The notes under the pieces are model-generated. The model made no database searches. It saw nothing but the letters and a program-made list of their open reading frames with translations, and was not told the DNA's origin. A DNA stretch of 64,000 nt, taken from positions 80,169,451 through 80,233,450 of the forward strand of contig OZ024932.1 in the NCBI GenBank assembly GCA_964017235.1. The letters run 5' to 3'. Origin of the DNA: Sabellastarte sp. h YS-2021. Taxonomy: Eukaryota; Annelida; Polychaeta; Sabellida; Sabellidae. The translations under genes and the position numbers were made by a program. Of the stretch, positions 23,461 through 36,016 are shown one piece after another (the first letter of the stretch is position 1; every line of letters starts with the position of its first letter).

Positions 23461-24206
23461 CTGGCCAATTCGAGAGAAATAGCCAAGCCGAATATTGCAG
23501 AGACCCAAGAGAAGATCAAGATGAGATATGATGACAACAGTAATTACAAACCAATGGAACCTGGAGAACTTGTTTGCATTTTCTTCCCTGAAATCAACGT
23601 TGGTGGAAGTACCAAGCTGTTTCATAATTGGTCTGGTCCATATCTCCTATTGGAAAAAATAAGAACAACCAATTTCAAGGTAGCACAAGCTCATAATATG
23701 AAGCCACTGAAAAATGTAATACATGTAAACTGCATGAAAAGATTCCATCACTGAGCCATTGTACCACCTCCACCTGCAGATTTACAAAACCTTCAAGGTG
23801 AATCTGTTGCAGAAGTTGATGATTTAAATGTGATTGACCGCAGAAATTCAATGATGTAAAAGCCACAACAAAAACTTTCATCGCAAATGAGGCACCTTTG
23901 CCGAGTGATAAACCAACCCTGAATTTGGATCAACTAGTAGATGTGGAACTACCAGATCCACCGGTACTGAGAACCGAAATTGATTGCCAGAAAGATGAGC
24001 GATCACCAGAGTATGAGATAAATAGGATCATAAAGGGAAGGTATAATAAAGATGGTGATGTTGAGTATCTTATTGATTGGAAGGGATATCCTGCCTTGGC
24101 CAGAACGTTGGAGCCGTTGGAGAACTTAAATGAAGCTGCCAAAGAATTCGTGCGCACGAATAAAATTTCCATCCAAGGAAAAAAGAATAAAGGATCACCA
24201 AGTTAA
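23461..24206 (+). pseudogene. Gypsy-type integrase C-terminus with chromodomain (LTR element remnant)
   Basis: The first open piece (23461-23754) carries the integrase GPY/F module: NWSGPYLLLEKI followed by VIHVNCMKRFH, which contacts target DNA. After a stop and frame change, the second piece (23898-24206) contains a chromodomain: EYEINRIIKGRYNKDGDVEY, LIDWKGYP, then TLEPLENL where the family usually has TWEP. A chromodomain on an integrase tail steers Gypsy elements to marked chromatin. Upstream protease, reverse transcriptase and integrase core are absent, so the element is 5'-deleted. The env-like gene that follows is in the expected order. Confidence 0.82.
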
Positions 24207-24442
24207 CCTCACATCGAGCATAAGCCATCAAAAGATTGTGATCAAATCACCAATGATATAAGACTTCTCCAGTGAGGATATAGACCTTTAATTTATGGCC
24301 TTTATGCAGCAGTTTAGTTAAGAAATCAAGGCCTTGTGTAGTAATTGAGATTGAAGCGAAAGAATATATATAAGATAACCATGTCACTATACATCACAAT
24401 ATATGAGGATTATAGCCACTTATTGTCTTGGTATCGTTTAAG

Positions 24443-25781
24443 ATGAAGCCTTATGTTGATGTGACCTACATCATTATTTGGCTACCTTTCCTATTGTAAA
24501 TGTTCAAGCCTGTATAAAATGTCAGAAGATGCAACAGTTGTCAGAGAATTATAGAGTAACTTTCCATAAGCAAGGCATCTTAGATAACGCTCACAGTGTT
24601 TGGCATCAAACCTTCATTATACCTCTCGAGGTTACAAAGCTTTCCGATGTCCACCTTTACTGTGTGAAAAATGGTCCTGATGTTGGCAACTCCTCAATCA
24701 GCTTACAAATATTTTGCCCTACAATCAATGCCTATAATGAATGTCACCACCAGTTAAGACATGACATCCAATCTGCAGAAGAGAATATCTACAGAATGCT
24801 GCAAGAAAACAACCCATTAACAGCTAGAAGAGCTATATTAGGATTTGTGGGAAGATTTGCAAAATCTCTTTTTGGTGTCTCTACTGAAGAAGATACTTCT
24901 ATTCTAGCTAAACAGATTCAAACACTTCAAAATTTGGCCTCTGAAAATCAAGAAGACTTTTCGATGATTTCCAATCATACTTGGTGAAACAGAACAAAAA
25001 CTTTGAACTTTTGCAAAATACAACCCTTCTGAACCATGCGGCACTTACATCCATCACATCACTCATGTAAAAGACAATTGATTCCCAGCAAGAACTGGCC
25101 CGATTGATAAACATTTTGCATATTTATGGAAGCCAGTATGTAACACCACTTATTGACATTCGCTTCCATTTACATCAGACAGAGGACGCCATTCAGACTT
25201 TATTACAAGGCTATCTACCTTATTATTTTGTTCCACCAAGGGAATTACAAGAAGTACTACAAGGAATCACCAAAGAAGTAGGAAAATTAGGCCCATTTCA
25301 TCTGACCCACAAAGACGTTGCATTCTACTATCACCTACAAGACATTGTGTATAAACTGGTTGATAACAAACTCTTCATCAAAATCAGGATACCCCTGGCA
25401 GCCAGCACCACTGCGTTCACTCTCTACAGAATTCATAGTGTGCCCATCCCTTTGAGTGCAAAACAAGAAGAAAGAACAGTAATTGAAATCGAAAAACCAT
25501 ATTTAGCAATCAGCCAGGATAAATTGTTTTATAAGTTATTATCAGAAAGTGAGTATCAATTTTGCACTGGTAATTGTCTCAAAAGATGCAACCAAGCTCT
25601 TACTATGAAAGAAAGTAGCACATCTAATTGCGCACTAGCTTTGTTTTATGATAAGCCAAAATCAGTTGCTGAATTATGCACTGTTACACTCCTGCCTGAA
25701 TCAAAATATCATGATTCCTACACTCACAGAGTACAAGTATTATTTGTCTATGCTAGATTATGGAATAAGCTAATAAATTAG
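24443..25781 (+). pseudogene. Broken env-like gene (fusion-protein type) of a Gypsy/errantivirus-like element
   Basis: A hydrophobic leader starts at ATG 24443, but its frame stops after about 18 residues and the next part continues in another frame. The piece at 24478-24987 carries a dibasic site directly followed by a hydrophobic, glycine-containing segment (about 24823-24875), as in baculovirus-F-like envelope proteins. A frameshift near 24970 and a stop near 25067 break it again. The piece at 25104-25781 has the cysteine-bearing ectodomain with CTGNCLKRC. The transmembrane end is lost. It is a fossil, not a functional entry protein. The family assignment rests on gene order and the cleavage/fusion-peptide arrangement. 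Confidence 0.7.
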
Positions 25782-26535
25782 ATCCTATGTGGATAGGATG
25801 CTGTATGTTTGAATGGGATCTGCAAAACTTAAATTCAGCTTCTTGGTATGGAAAAATACGGAATGTTTTTGATTTGTTGAATTTGCATGAGGTTTTTGAA
25901 AATGAACAGGAAGTATATCTATCAGATGCTAAAAGTAAATTAAATATTATCATGCAAAGTATGTGGTGTGAATAATTATCATACAAACCAAAGCTTACAA
26001 CATATGTGCACATTAAAGATACTCTCGAACTGAACCTTTTCTTAAAGGAAATACAAGCAAGTTACAATGTTCACTTCTAACACAACTAAGAATTGGCATT
26101 CTGCCCTTAGCAGTTGAAACCAGAGGATACTACTGCATACCTTTGGAAAATCACACTTGTCAAATATGTAAAGACAATTTTATTGAGGATGAAATTCACT
26201 TTATTTATAAATGCTTATAATTTGGATAGAGAGAAATTTTTTCCCAAATTTAATGCATATTTTAATATCACTGAAATGGATGCATATGATCAATTTTGTA
26301 ATATTTTAAAACTTGATAATATTAAATTGTTAGTAGATTATGTAAACAAACTTTGGAATAGCAGGAAAAGTATACTTGTTTGTTTTCTGAATCCTTGCCA
26401 GTATAAGAATATATATTTGTAGTGACTTATAAGCTCATTAGCTCATAGCTAGGGCTGGGTATATCTCTGTTGTAATCATTTTCAAATGTTGTTTTTGTAT
26501 TGATACAATGTCACTATAATAAATAAATAATATAT
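25782..26535 (+). mobile_element. Non-LTR retrotransposon 3' fragment (different clade), frameshifted
   Basis: In shifting frames one reads LRIGILPLAVET, then CQICKDNFIEDEIHFIYKC, then NKLWNSRKSI. This is the C-terminal zinc-binding tail shared by many LINE proteins in invertebrates (C-x2-C with H and C downstream). The 3' end near 26500-26535 has ACTATAATAAATAAATAATA. It sits directly after the env fossil, so it probably inserted into or truncated that element. Confidence 0.7.
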
Positions 26536-26539
26536 ATAA

Positions 26540-28499
26540 CAAGGTACGGGTTACTTACAACTAACTTTCACCATCTAAACAATATGTCCAATGTATCAAT
26601 GCATGTATTTTACAATAGTTTGCACCATCATTAAATCCAAACAATGCAATAAACTTTATAGAAGCAAGTTTTCTCTTCAGATTTGACTTGTGATCGAATG
26701 CTTGAGGGTTGTCCATATGCCCAGGTAGCAGCTGGTCAGGTTCATGTGGGTCTTAACCACAGCATCAATAACAACAGTCTGTATGTTGACACAACCTTCA
26801 GTAAGGTTCATTACCCATATCCAAAGAGTGTTGCAAAAGCAGATGTACATGATAACACTGATCATGGCCTCACAAAAGACACCTAAAATAGAATTCACAA
26901 AAATAGCATGATCAAATTGGTAACATATTCATGCAGAAATAAACCCTCAGAAATTATCAACCACCAACTATTACTGACAAGGCTTACTTGGATAGCCACC
27001 TCAATTCTATTATACCCTTTAAGAACAAGTTTCATATGTTGGATGGTCAGTAAAACGTACCAACATGCACAAACAAGTACTTTTGACAACTCTACTGTCA
27101 CTCATGCTCGAGTTCAGTAACTGTACACACAGATATATCCCACTACACTACTGACCTTGAACGCACTGACCAATGCTTTTACAAACGCAATCCAGCCAAA
27201 GGGTATGTTAAGGAATAGACAGTGCTACAGACAGCACTATTACTGGGTACATGGATTGAGTATGAAAAATGTAAGCCACAGAATATGGTGGTGTCTCACT
27301 TCCCACCATCAAAATCTTCATTTGAAATTCTAGTTATTGTGTATCACACTGTACAAGCTTGCATCTCCTAATAAAACTGGTTTTCTTAAATTTCTTGGCT
27401 TGACAATCTCTTGTCATACAGGTAAGATTTTCACAGAAAAAATCTGTTCGGCTATACCTTAGAAAAAACATTCCTCGGATCTAACATATGCAAGACATGT
27501 TGACAAATACCTGGAGAAAGAGTTAAAATTTGGAGCAACGATTGACCTATTTAATCCACAACCCTATAAGTACACATATCTCCGTTCATCACAAGAGATA
27601 AGTCTAATTCAGATCTTTGGCTCACTTTAGCTTGCCTAAAGGCCAGTGATGAGGTACAAAATAACATGAACACATTCTAACTGCACTTGGCCCTGCTGCA
27701 AAAGTTTGTAAAATGATATCAGCATAGCCGCTATACATTTTACATTGACCCTGTCGATGTAGATTTACTGGGAGTACTACATCTAGGCCTACCAGCTGAC
27801 CATGCGGTAACTTTGATCTTGGAAGGTGACCAGTGAACATCCAACTTTCTCCCACCCTGGTGCTCCTCCCTATTTGATTGTCAATGTCATACTGGCTATC
27901 GATTATTCAGTTTCAGATGCTGGACTGGTTGGTGGAGCTGATGCCTCCTGGTATCACCTCTGGTGTGGGGGATCCTCATCGTATCGTCAGACTTCCTCTT
28001 CATGACTGGGATCTTGCCTGGCGGTGCTGTTGGGTGGAATCTCTCTCAGATGAGTTCTCCAACACCCTGGCTTCCCTGCTATTGTACCAGGATGACTGGT
28101 CTCCAGCTTTTGTCTGGTTAGTTTGATTCTTCAAAGGTTCTTTGTTTTCCTGATGGTTGTGCCTGATGACCTGACATTAGATGCCTGTGGAATCAGATGG
28201 CTGCCCAGCTCATGTCTGGTTGGTTTATATGTGCTTGATATCGGTTCAGTAACAATTTTCACCTTTTAACTCCATTGTTGATGTTGACTGGGTCTATTAG
28301 CGTGTCATTCCTCAAGAACAAGGCTTATCTGTGTGTATCTGTGGGATTTATGGTTGCTTAAGATGTCTACTTGCTGCTCATGTCAGATATTGAAATATCA
28401 GTGGCTACCATTATCTGTCATATTGGCTAGTACAAGTAGTTATTACGTCAGAATTTGGTACAGCATCTCGGAACCTTTTTTGGGGTGAGTTTAATATTT
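26540..28499. other. Intergenic with a GC-richer block, unassigned
   Basis: 27860-28240 is noticeably richer in G and C and is open in one plus frame for 82 codons. I recognise no domain in it. It may be an old transposon. The rest is AT-rich and unassigned. Confidence 0.3.
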
Positions 28500-29010
28500 T
28501 TTAAATTCAAAAAGAAAGCATAGACATAACATAATAAAGTAACATGACATCGTACACTAGAACAGACAAAAATAAATCAGCGGACTACAAAACTTACAAG
28601 GCAACAGTTCTTCAACCTAGGAATTCATAAATTTTTTATATACGTTACCAAATTTATTATTTCTAAATTTTGATGAATAGAAAGTCATGAAACACAACAA
28701 GCATTGACTTTAGCTGAGCTAAGATGTCTTGAAAAGAAATGGGTTTATCTTTTGTTCTATTTTCATTAATATACCACTTTCCCAGAAGAATCAGGTAATT
28801 TATCATTATGAGATGAGAATTTCGACTGCATGGGATACCCAAAAGTATTACACAAACAGTGAATTTAACAGTAATTGTCACATTAATATTACACCAATTT
28901 GTAACCGCCTTCCAGAAGTCAGCTGAGATAGGACGAAATACAAGGTGGTGTTTTAACATTTCTATAGATTGGTCTTTACAGTATTTACATGTTGCAGACT
29001 CTTTTCTAAT
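28500..29010 (-). mobile_element. L1/Tx1-like LINE 3' fragment, minus strand
   Basis: Minus-strand translation has C-x2-C (TCKYCKDQ), a decayed HHLVFRPISADFWKAV, then VCVILLGIP and YLILLGKWYI. This order (zinc knuckle, FW, ILLG, LAK-WYI) is typical of the C-terminus of L1/Tx1-like proteins. It ends near 28500 in an A-rich 3' region. Only the last ~110 codons are kept. This is a different clade from the L2/CR1 copies. Confidence 0.68.
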
Positions 29011-31003
29011 TATATAAGTTGTGTCTACAGTTTAAGGTTCTGTTTAGTATTTTAGCAGGGAGTCACCTTATTTGAAAGTGGGCGCCTACTTGTGATTAGA
29101 TTTATTTGAATTACTATATCATTATTACGCGAGGATGTTCCCATAGCAACAGTGCTGGAGGACTGATCTGGGGCATTCTTGCTTCCAACTGACTCCTACT
29201 GTGTCTTCGGTGTTAATGGACTGTCCGAGGTTGTATCTTGTTGATTGTAAACTGTCCCGTCGCTGGTTTGTCGTCCTACAGACTATAATTTGTGTTCTAA
29301 TACATTGATAGACTGTATGCAATGTTGCGCCGAATAGACTCTAACGTTTGCTAATTTGTTATCTTACATTATATTCTTGTTTTTACTTACTTATACTCGT
29401 ATTTGTCTATTTTATCTTGTTTCCCCTTGGGGCCTTGTGCTCTTCAGACGTTCTTAGTAATTATAACAAACTTTACACGGGTGCACCTTATTGATTTGAA
29501 CTTTAATTTGACTTACTGACCTTGCATCCTTCCCAATTCCTTAATCTTTGGTGTATCTATGTTAAAATTCATGATTTTATTTTTTAAATTTTGGCCTGAT
29601 TATGATTGCAGTGTATTTGGCCTTTCAGGTCCCATCACCTCTACTTTTTTATCTGTAACTTGAAATTTTGGATTTTAATTATATTCAGTAAAATTTATAT
29701 TTTGCCATTATAATGTCAACTTCTGGATTGTTGTTTAAGCTTGTACATAAATTATTCTGGTATGCGCTATACAATTGTCTTGCCATAATGTTCTTACAAG
29801 AATTTTAGTAGTTGTGTTTAATCTTGTATACTAAAATGTACAGTCCAAACATGTTTTTGTTGGGGGTTGGGAATGTTGAACAATATCCACCCTTCATGCT
29901 AGATTACAAGAAATTATTCACTTGTGTAATACCTGGAGTCACAATTCAACTTGCACCAACTTTTTATGGTATATAAGTGCATGAAGCTTGAAAGAATGTT
30001 TTTCTGAAGCGAATGCTAGCATTCACTCCGGCATTTTAAGTACCTGTTTAGACTCTTTCTTAGACATTTATAATATATGATATCATGCAAGGGCAGATCC
30101 AGTATTAAATAGGGAGGTGGAGGGTCACATGTCCATGCAGAATATTCAACTTTTAAATCTCTGTCTGATGCTTTGGGTTCATTGTTGAACCCCTGACATT
30201 TTTCGAGGGGTGGGTTCGAAAGAAATTCCGCTAGTGCTGATATGAGACCTATTACTGCTCCTATATTTTAGATGCTTCCCTTATGGATGAGTTATGACAA
30301 TTTGGTGTATACTGTACAACATTATATTATTATGACAAAACTGGTACTTTTAATTATAGCTGTAGCCTGATGCCTTGAAGAACAAACATGCACAGATACA
30401 TTGTGATAAACAGACAGTGGTATATACTTTAATGAGACACTCACCACATGTTCCAGGAATATGTGGTTAATTGCAGCAATGTTTCACATAACAATTATAA
30501 CTTTACATACCATTGATGCCTCTAATACAGCTACAGACCTTTCATCTAGGAGACATCACCTTTAATACTGTTAACATGAGGCCACTACAGCCTCCCTTGG
30601 CATTGCTGCTCACCTCCGGTAGACTTGCGCCAAGTCTTTGTAGTTCTTATTCCACTACATCTGACATACATGGAATCAATATGAATCTATCAAGATGGGT
30701 GTGGAAATTACTGAGGGATGAAATACTTTTGTCAGCACCAAATTCTTGAAAAATGTCATTCAGTCCTCATGTAAAACAAAAGGACTTGAGGAAAGTCTAC
30801 ACCTCCAGTTGTTTTCTGGATTCAGGCCACAATGTGTTTGGTGTTGTGTATATCTTCCACTTACTATTTTACACAAGGTAAAACAACCTGTTATATATAT
30901 TTAATACCTTATATGCAAACATAAGGCTTAACTGCTTAATTGTTTTCCAACTGCATTGGCCTGGATTGACCTTAGACCCCTCTCTGTGACTATCTGTATG
31001 TTA
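29011..31003. other. Intergenic, nothing recognised
   Basis: T-rich sequence with no supported gene. An open frame near 30513-30749 shows no domain, and I do not call it. Confidence 0.3.
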
Positions 31004-31140
31004 TAGGCAATTTGTGTAACTAGGCATTGCGCATAATGACTGAACATTTCAGGTATATCACAAAATGTCTAAACAGTTCATTGAAAATTCATTTAACATG
31101 ATGACTGAACAATAAGTTTCAATGTTACACAGATTGCCTA
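31004..31140. repeat. 137-bp hairpin-type inverted repeat (MITE-like)
   Basis: Arms TAGGCAATTTGTGTAAC (31004-31020) and its inverted partner (31124-31140) differ at one position. ATGACTGAAC occurs twice in the same direction inside. Possible miniature transposon. Confidence 0.55.
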
Positions 31141-32468
31141 AATAAATTTCTCACTTATTTGCACAAATGAGTAAACAAGTAGTTTCATCATGTGACCATT
31201 TAAAAGCGATATGATTCATACTTGTTTTCATTTTAGTTGTAAGAAGGGTTCTATGTTCACAAGAATGTTTTAGTGTGTCACCCGGTGTCATGTGAGGGGG
31301 TGTCTTTAATTACATTAAATATTAAACACTTTGATTTGAGATTTCAGGCAGTTTCTGTAACCGTGTTTTTAAATTGCTTATTGATAAGATTTGATACTTT
31401 CTTGCTCATAGAAGCATTTCAAGTTGCAGTTTTAAATATATTTCAGAACTGATTAAGGTATATTTTGATATATCTCATACTTTTTTGCATAAATTAGTAA
31501 AGAAAGGAGCAGCATCCCTATGTCACCATTAATAGCAATATATTGTACACCTGTTTTCATTTACTTATTAGAAGGTCAGAATGTTAAAAAAAATGATATG
31601 ATATGAGACAAATACTTGTTGTTAATCGTTTTTTTACTGAAACAAGTTTTACTGCAATCAAATAGGATTATCATTAAAGTTTTGTTTTCAAATCGAGTAG
31701 TTTGAGCTTGTTTGAGATTGGCAAGTATTCTTCACAAAGATCTGCTGAATGAAAGACTTTCACTGCTGACCATGATCATGGTTACAATGTATGTACAATG
31801 ACATTAACTCTGTAGATAAGAACACAATTACAGTTTCTAGCACATATCTTGGCCAATCTTATTATTTTTTTCATAATATTACTGTTAACATTCTGTAGTA
31901 TCGTGTCTTCTTAAAATGGAATGAAGTGCACGATATAGAATCACTCACAAGTGTGATCTGAGAGCCAAATCATTATTTCTGCTGCATATATTTGATGAAA
32001 TGACATGTTTATGACATGAAGCATAAGTAGATTAAGCAAAATAAAACAATAGACGAGAAAATGTAATACAGATATCAAATGACGTAAAACTCAAACCTTT
32101 CATGTGCAGTTTTATGAACCAGAATAAATTAGATCTCACATGGCACAAAGTAGGATCTCAACTTAATTACTTTCAGCCAATTACAGTCACATAGCGGTTT
32201 TGGGAGTAATTTGTAAACAAAAATTTTGTGAAAGTAATTAACAATTTTTAGAACTAAATTTTGAACAAAAACTACAAAAAGTAAAAACAGATAGCCTAGC
32301 TTTCATCTGCCAGCTCTAGTCACAGTGGATAAATCTAAGAAATCTCTCTCGGGACTCATCCCTATAAGGACTAATCAGTCTTGTAGTTCCGATCTATGGA
32401 TCCAACAGATCCAGTCTTTCTATGCTCTTAAAATTAAAACTTTCACCAACCAGGTACCCAGAGAAAAT
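31141..32468. other. Intergenic left of the foldback element
   Basis: AT-rich; no gene or repeat was recognised. Confidence 0.35.
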
Positions 32469-32550
32469 ATACGAAAGAGTATTAGCGCCACCAGTGGGCT
32501 TGTTTTTGATTGGAAATATTTGTGTTGGCGACTTACAGAATCATAATTTC

Positions 32551-33056
32551 CCACATACACAGATGAAAACTTTGCCAACACAGATGATATTTTCGCCAAC
32601 ACAGATGATATTTTAGCCAACACAGATGATAGTTTAACCAACACAGATGAAAACTTGGCCAACACATATGAATATATAGCCAACACAGATAACATTTTAG
32701 CCAATACAGATGAAAATATAGCCAACACAGATGCTATTTTCACCAACACAGATGAAAATATAGCCAACACTGATGATATTTTTGCCAACACTTACAGGTG
32801 AAAAATTCGCCACCACAGACAAGATTTTAGCCAACACAGATGAAAACTTGGCCAACACATATGAATGTATAAAAATATAGCCAACACAGACGATATTTTT
32901 GCCAACCCAGATGAAAATATAGCCAACACAGATGAAAATGTAGCCAACACAGATGAGATTTTCCCCAACACAGATGAGATTTTCACCAACACTTACTGAT
33001 AAAAAATTCGCCACCACAGACAATATTTTAGCCAACACAGATGATATTTTAGCCAG
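32551..33056 (+). repeat. 21-bp minisatellite array A
   Basis: About 24 units of AACACAGATGATATTTTNGCC and variants, with a higher-order interruption (AACACTTAC, then GAAAAATTCGCCACCACAGA) at about 32785-32815 and 32985-33020. Because 21 bp is seven codons, several frames stay open. This is not coding evidence. Confidence 0.92.
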
Positions 33057-33462
33057 GAATTCCCTGAGGAATACCCATTACTAAGGGCTACTTGAGTTCA
33101 CCCTAGAATGATTGGTTACTGCCTAGTGAAGCAGAACTCTGACCTTGAATTATGAGCATTTTGAATATTGTTTTGCAAGGGGCAGGGCATGTTACCCTTT
33201 CCCACCCTCCCAAGCCCAGTTTTTATATGTGTTTTATTTTTAATGGTAACTAGAAATATGTTAAGTCTGTGTGTACGTTAATCATAGGGATTTTTTATAT
33301 CTTATATATATTCTATTATCTAACAAATTAACTCTGTTGTGACATCATTGGTGTATACAGATCACATTAAATTGTTGTATAGGTTCATTGAATTATGAAC
33401 TGGACCTTAACTTATGTTATGGTCACCTTAACTTATAAACATATTTCTTAAACTTCCTAAAG
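33057..33462. other. Unique centre of the foldback element
   Basis: No gene. It contains a GC-richer patch near 33180-33220, then AT-rich sequence up to the LINE tail. Confidence 0.35.
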
Positions 33463-33590
33463 GTCTCTTTGGTATGACCTTGCTATGTCACTAGGTTAAC
33501 ATTAATTACCTTGTTTTATGTTCAGTTGTGCCTTAGAGTCTGTCAATTAATGGAGATTAAGCACCATAAAAGTCCACATTAGATTAGATT
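33463..33590 (+). mobile_element. Solo 3' end of the L2/CR1 family at 1406-3928
   Basis: About 128 bases align with 3797-3928: GTCTCTTTGGTATGACCT, GTGCCTTAGAGTCTGTCA, TGGAGATTAAGCACCATAAA, AGTCCACATTAGATTAGATT. It is an extreme 5' truncation inserted in the foldback element. Confidence 0.85.
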
Positions 33591-33666
33591 GCTAATTGTA
33601 TTGATCTATCTAAGGGCAGAATATTCTATGAACAGTAGACATTCTATTTATAGTAGCTTGCAGCAT

Positions 33667-33915
33667 TTTTGTCTACGTTGGCGAAAATATCATCTGTGTT
33701 GGCTATATTTTCATATGCGTTGGCTAAAATGTTGTCTGTGGTGGCGATTTTTTATCTACAAGTATTGGTGAAAATATCATCTGGGTTGGTGTTATTTTCA
33801 TCTGTGGTGGCGAAAATATCATCTATGTTGGTGGAAAATTTATGTATATTGTTTTTATCTGCGTTGGTGAAATTATCATCTGTCTTGGCTATATTTTCAT
33901 CTGCGTTGGCGAAAT
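33667..33915 (-). repeat. 21-bp minisatellite array B (inverted)
   Basis: The same unit as array A on the opposite strand (GTTGGCGAAAATATCATCTG and variants). It is interrupted on its right by the MITE at 33928-34127 and resumes at 34136-34215. Confidence 0.88.
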
Positions 33916-33927
33916 TGTACTGCTCAG

Positions 33928-34127
33928 CCAGTGAATTTCGTCACCCCAGTTAAGTTCGTCACTCGTATTTTATGACAGTATTAAAACTTCTTTGCAAGAT
34001 CTTCCTGCAAACAATTATACCTTGCTCTCCAAGGGAAGTATTCCACTTTTTAAAGTATGGATAGTGCTAGTCCTTGAACGCTTTTATAGCAGGTGACGAA
34101 CTTCACTGGGGTGACGAAATTCACTGG
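33928..34127. mobile_element. 200-bp MITE with 35-bp terminal inverted repeats
   Basis: Left repeat 33928-33962 and right repeat 34093-34127 are inverted copies with one mismatch. Each contains two tandem versions of GTGAANTTCGTCAC, which is itself nearly palindromic. The interior of 130 bases is non-coding. The insertion splits minisatellite array B. No target-site duplication is certain. Confidence 0.85.
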
Positions 34128-34135
34128 CCAACCAG

Positions 34136-34215
34136 TAATATGCGTTGGTAAATATATAATGTGCGTTGGTGAAAATATCATCTGTGTTGGTTGTATTTTC
34201 ATCTGTGTTGGTGGA
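34136..34215 (-). repeat. Continuation of minisatellite array B
   Basis: Inverted units (GTTGGTGAAAATATCATCTG, GTTGGTTGTATTTTCATCTG) lead into the element's right end. Confidence 0.8.
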
Positions 34216-34435
34216 AAATTATGTACAATGTAAGTCACCAATGCAGATATTTCCAACAAAGACAACCCCACTGGTGGCGCTAATACTCTTTCGTACATAT
34301 CAGTAAAATTTTAGTGTATATTTATATTCCCATCTGTCTATTCTGAATGTCTAAAACCTAGTTCACAACTTTCCTTACTGGAGTCACAAACTACAGCCGA
34401 ATGAGTTTGTTTACTTTCAGGAGTGATTTGCTTTG

Positions 34436-34485
34436 TATTTTGTTAAATCATATTTGTTGTATTTTGTTAAATCATATTTGTTGTA
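34436..34485. repeat. Short tandem duplication near the DIRS left end
   Basis: Two copies of TATTTTGTTAAATCATATTTG in direct order. Confidence 0.8.
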
Positions 34486-36016
34486 TTTCTCATGGGGGTA
34501 TGACATCTTCAGTTAACACACCTCGCAAAATGTTTTGAAGCCAGGACCACTTTTTTAAATGTTTAAAATATCACAAGCTTCGTGAGATGTGCAGAATTCG
34601 GGCTGGCATTTGGGTGCCAGCAAGATCATTGCTTGGCATAATCATCAGGTTGATTGTGTGGCGATTATTGATTGGCTTAGGTAATGCTGACCAAAAATTC
34701 TTCCCTCCCTTCTGTCATTTGCTCTGCAGACACTGAAGGGGTCACATCTATGAATTTCTCACTGCACATGTCTACAAACAGCCACGTGTTTTACATTAAA
34801 TTTTTTTAGGTTTTTAGTCTTTTATATGTAGTTTGGTTCTTTTTTTGAGTTTATTTTTCACTACATTGCTGTTACATGGCTCAGAAGTATAACCACAGAT
34901 CAGGGAAGAAGGAGAAGGTGCTGCCGGTACAGTTACAGTTGTGTGACGACCAGGACTTCATGTCTCAAGTGCTGGGAGGTTGTCAACCTACCCCTGCTCA
35001 ACGGCAAGTTCATTCTGATTTATCATCCGGTAGTGATTTCGATATTTTGGATCTAGTTCAATCATCCGACAATGAAGCGTATGGGTCAGATAGTGAGCAT
35101 AGGTCCTATGAAAAGTTTGTTCATGAAAGTCAAGTTTCGGATGATAAAACCAGTAACAACACTCAGCAAGTGGTCAATCAGACAATTTTAGACCAGCTTG
35201 AGGAGATTAGCTCTAGGTTAGATACACTAGAAAAGAAGAGTTGTAAAAAGTCTGTGTAAGATTCAAAAATTAAAAACAAGAAATTCAAAAAATCAAAACA
35301 AAATGTTGACCTTGCCAGCACGTCTGCCATGGTCAATTCGTTGCCTTTGAGTCACTCAATGCCTGAGGCCAGTGGTCGTAGCCATAAAGTTAAAGCTAAG
35401 GTCACACATGCCCAGACGCAGCCGGTTGTCCAGGTCGGATTGGACACTTCTATACCTATCTTGCAATTCATTAAATATGATCAACAGATACAAAAGCAAG
35501 TAGATCAGCGGCTTCGGGAGCTGGCAGCCATTGCCCAAACAGGTACTTGTAATAAGGTCAAATCTCAACGTGGAGGTCAAGTTGATGTGTTTGTTCGGAC
35601 CCAGGTGAAGTGGCCCCATGAGTATGCTCTATCTGGCTCCTCTAAGGAACGTATTTCCTATCAGTGTTTCCGTTTACGCACAAATTTGCGTAAATTTATG
35701 TCGAAATCAAGCAATTTACGCACATAATATTTACCTGGGGGTCAGACTGACGCAGAAGTATTTATTGATATATTGATATCTCATCTATATATGCAGCAAT
35801 TCTTTATTTATTCCAATTTCAAAACAAAAATGGCCGATTTCCTGTTTGTTTACCTGTCAATGCTCATGCGTGGAATCAAAAGGTCAAGAGGTGAAGAGTT
35901 CACGAGGTTACGAGGTCACACATGCACATTCGCGTTATTCAATAACAAAGGACTCGAGATTTTTTTTACTGAAAGCATAGATGCACATGTAATAAAAACA
36001 GCACTGAAGATAAGGT

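Larger units (their letters stand above)
32469..34298. mobile_element. Foldback element with inverted ends and opposed 21-bp minisatellite arrays
   Basis: The left end (32469-32570) contains TACGAAAGAGTATTAGCGCC and GTTGGCGACTTACA. The right end (34195-34298) is its inverted copy. Just inside each end is a minisatellite of about 21 bp (consensus AACACAGATGAAAATATAGCC alternating with AACACAGATGATATTTTCGCC), plus-oriented on the left and inverted on the right. The middle holds a LINE 3' end and a MITE as later arrivals. The same ~100-bp end plus array occurs at 63682-64000. Such end-plus-core-repeat structure recalls non-autonomous Helitron/Helentron-like elements of bivalves and flies, but I cannot confirm that class. 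Confidence 0.7.

Noticed and set aside
26677-26898. Two overlapping opposite frames of about 70 codons
   Set aside because: Neither shows a domain or splice context. Mutual shadows in low-complexity coding-like DNA.
27878-28126. 82-codon frame in a GC-richer block
   Set aside because: No recognisable domain and no splice signals; more likely an old repeat.
32420-33038. Long minus-strand frames in the minisatellite with repeated SSVLAKI- and CVGENI-type heptads
   Set aside because: The 21-bp period equals seven codons, so several frames stay open by arithmetic. No start context, splice sites or non-repeat coding part.
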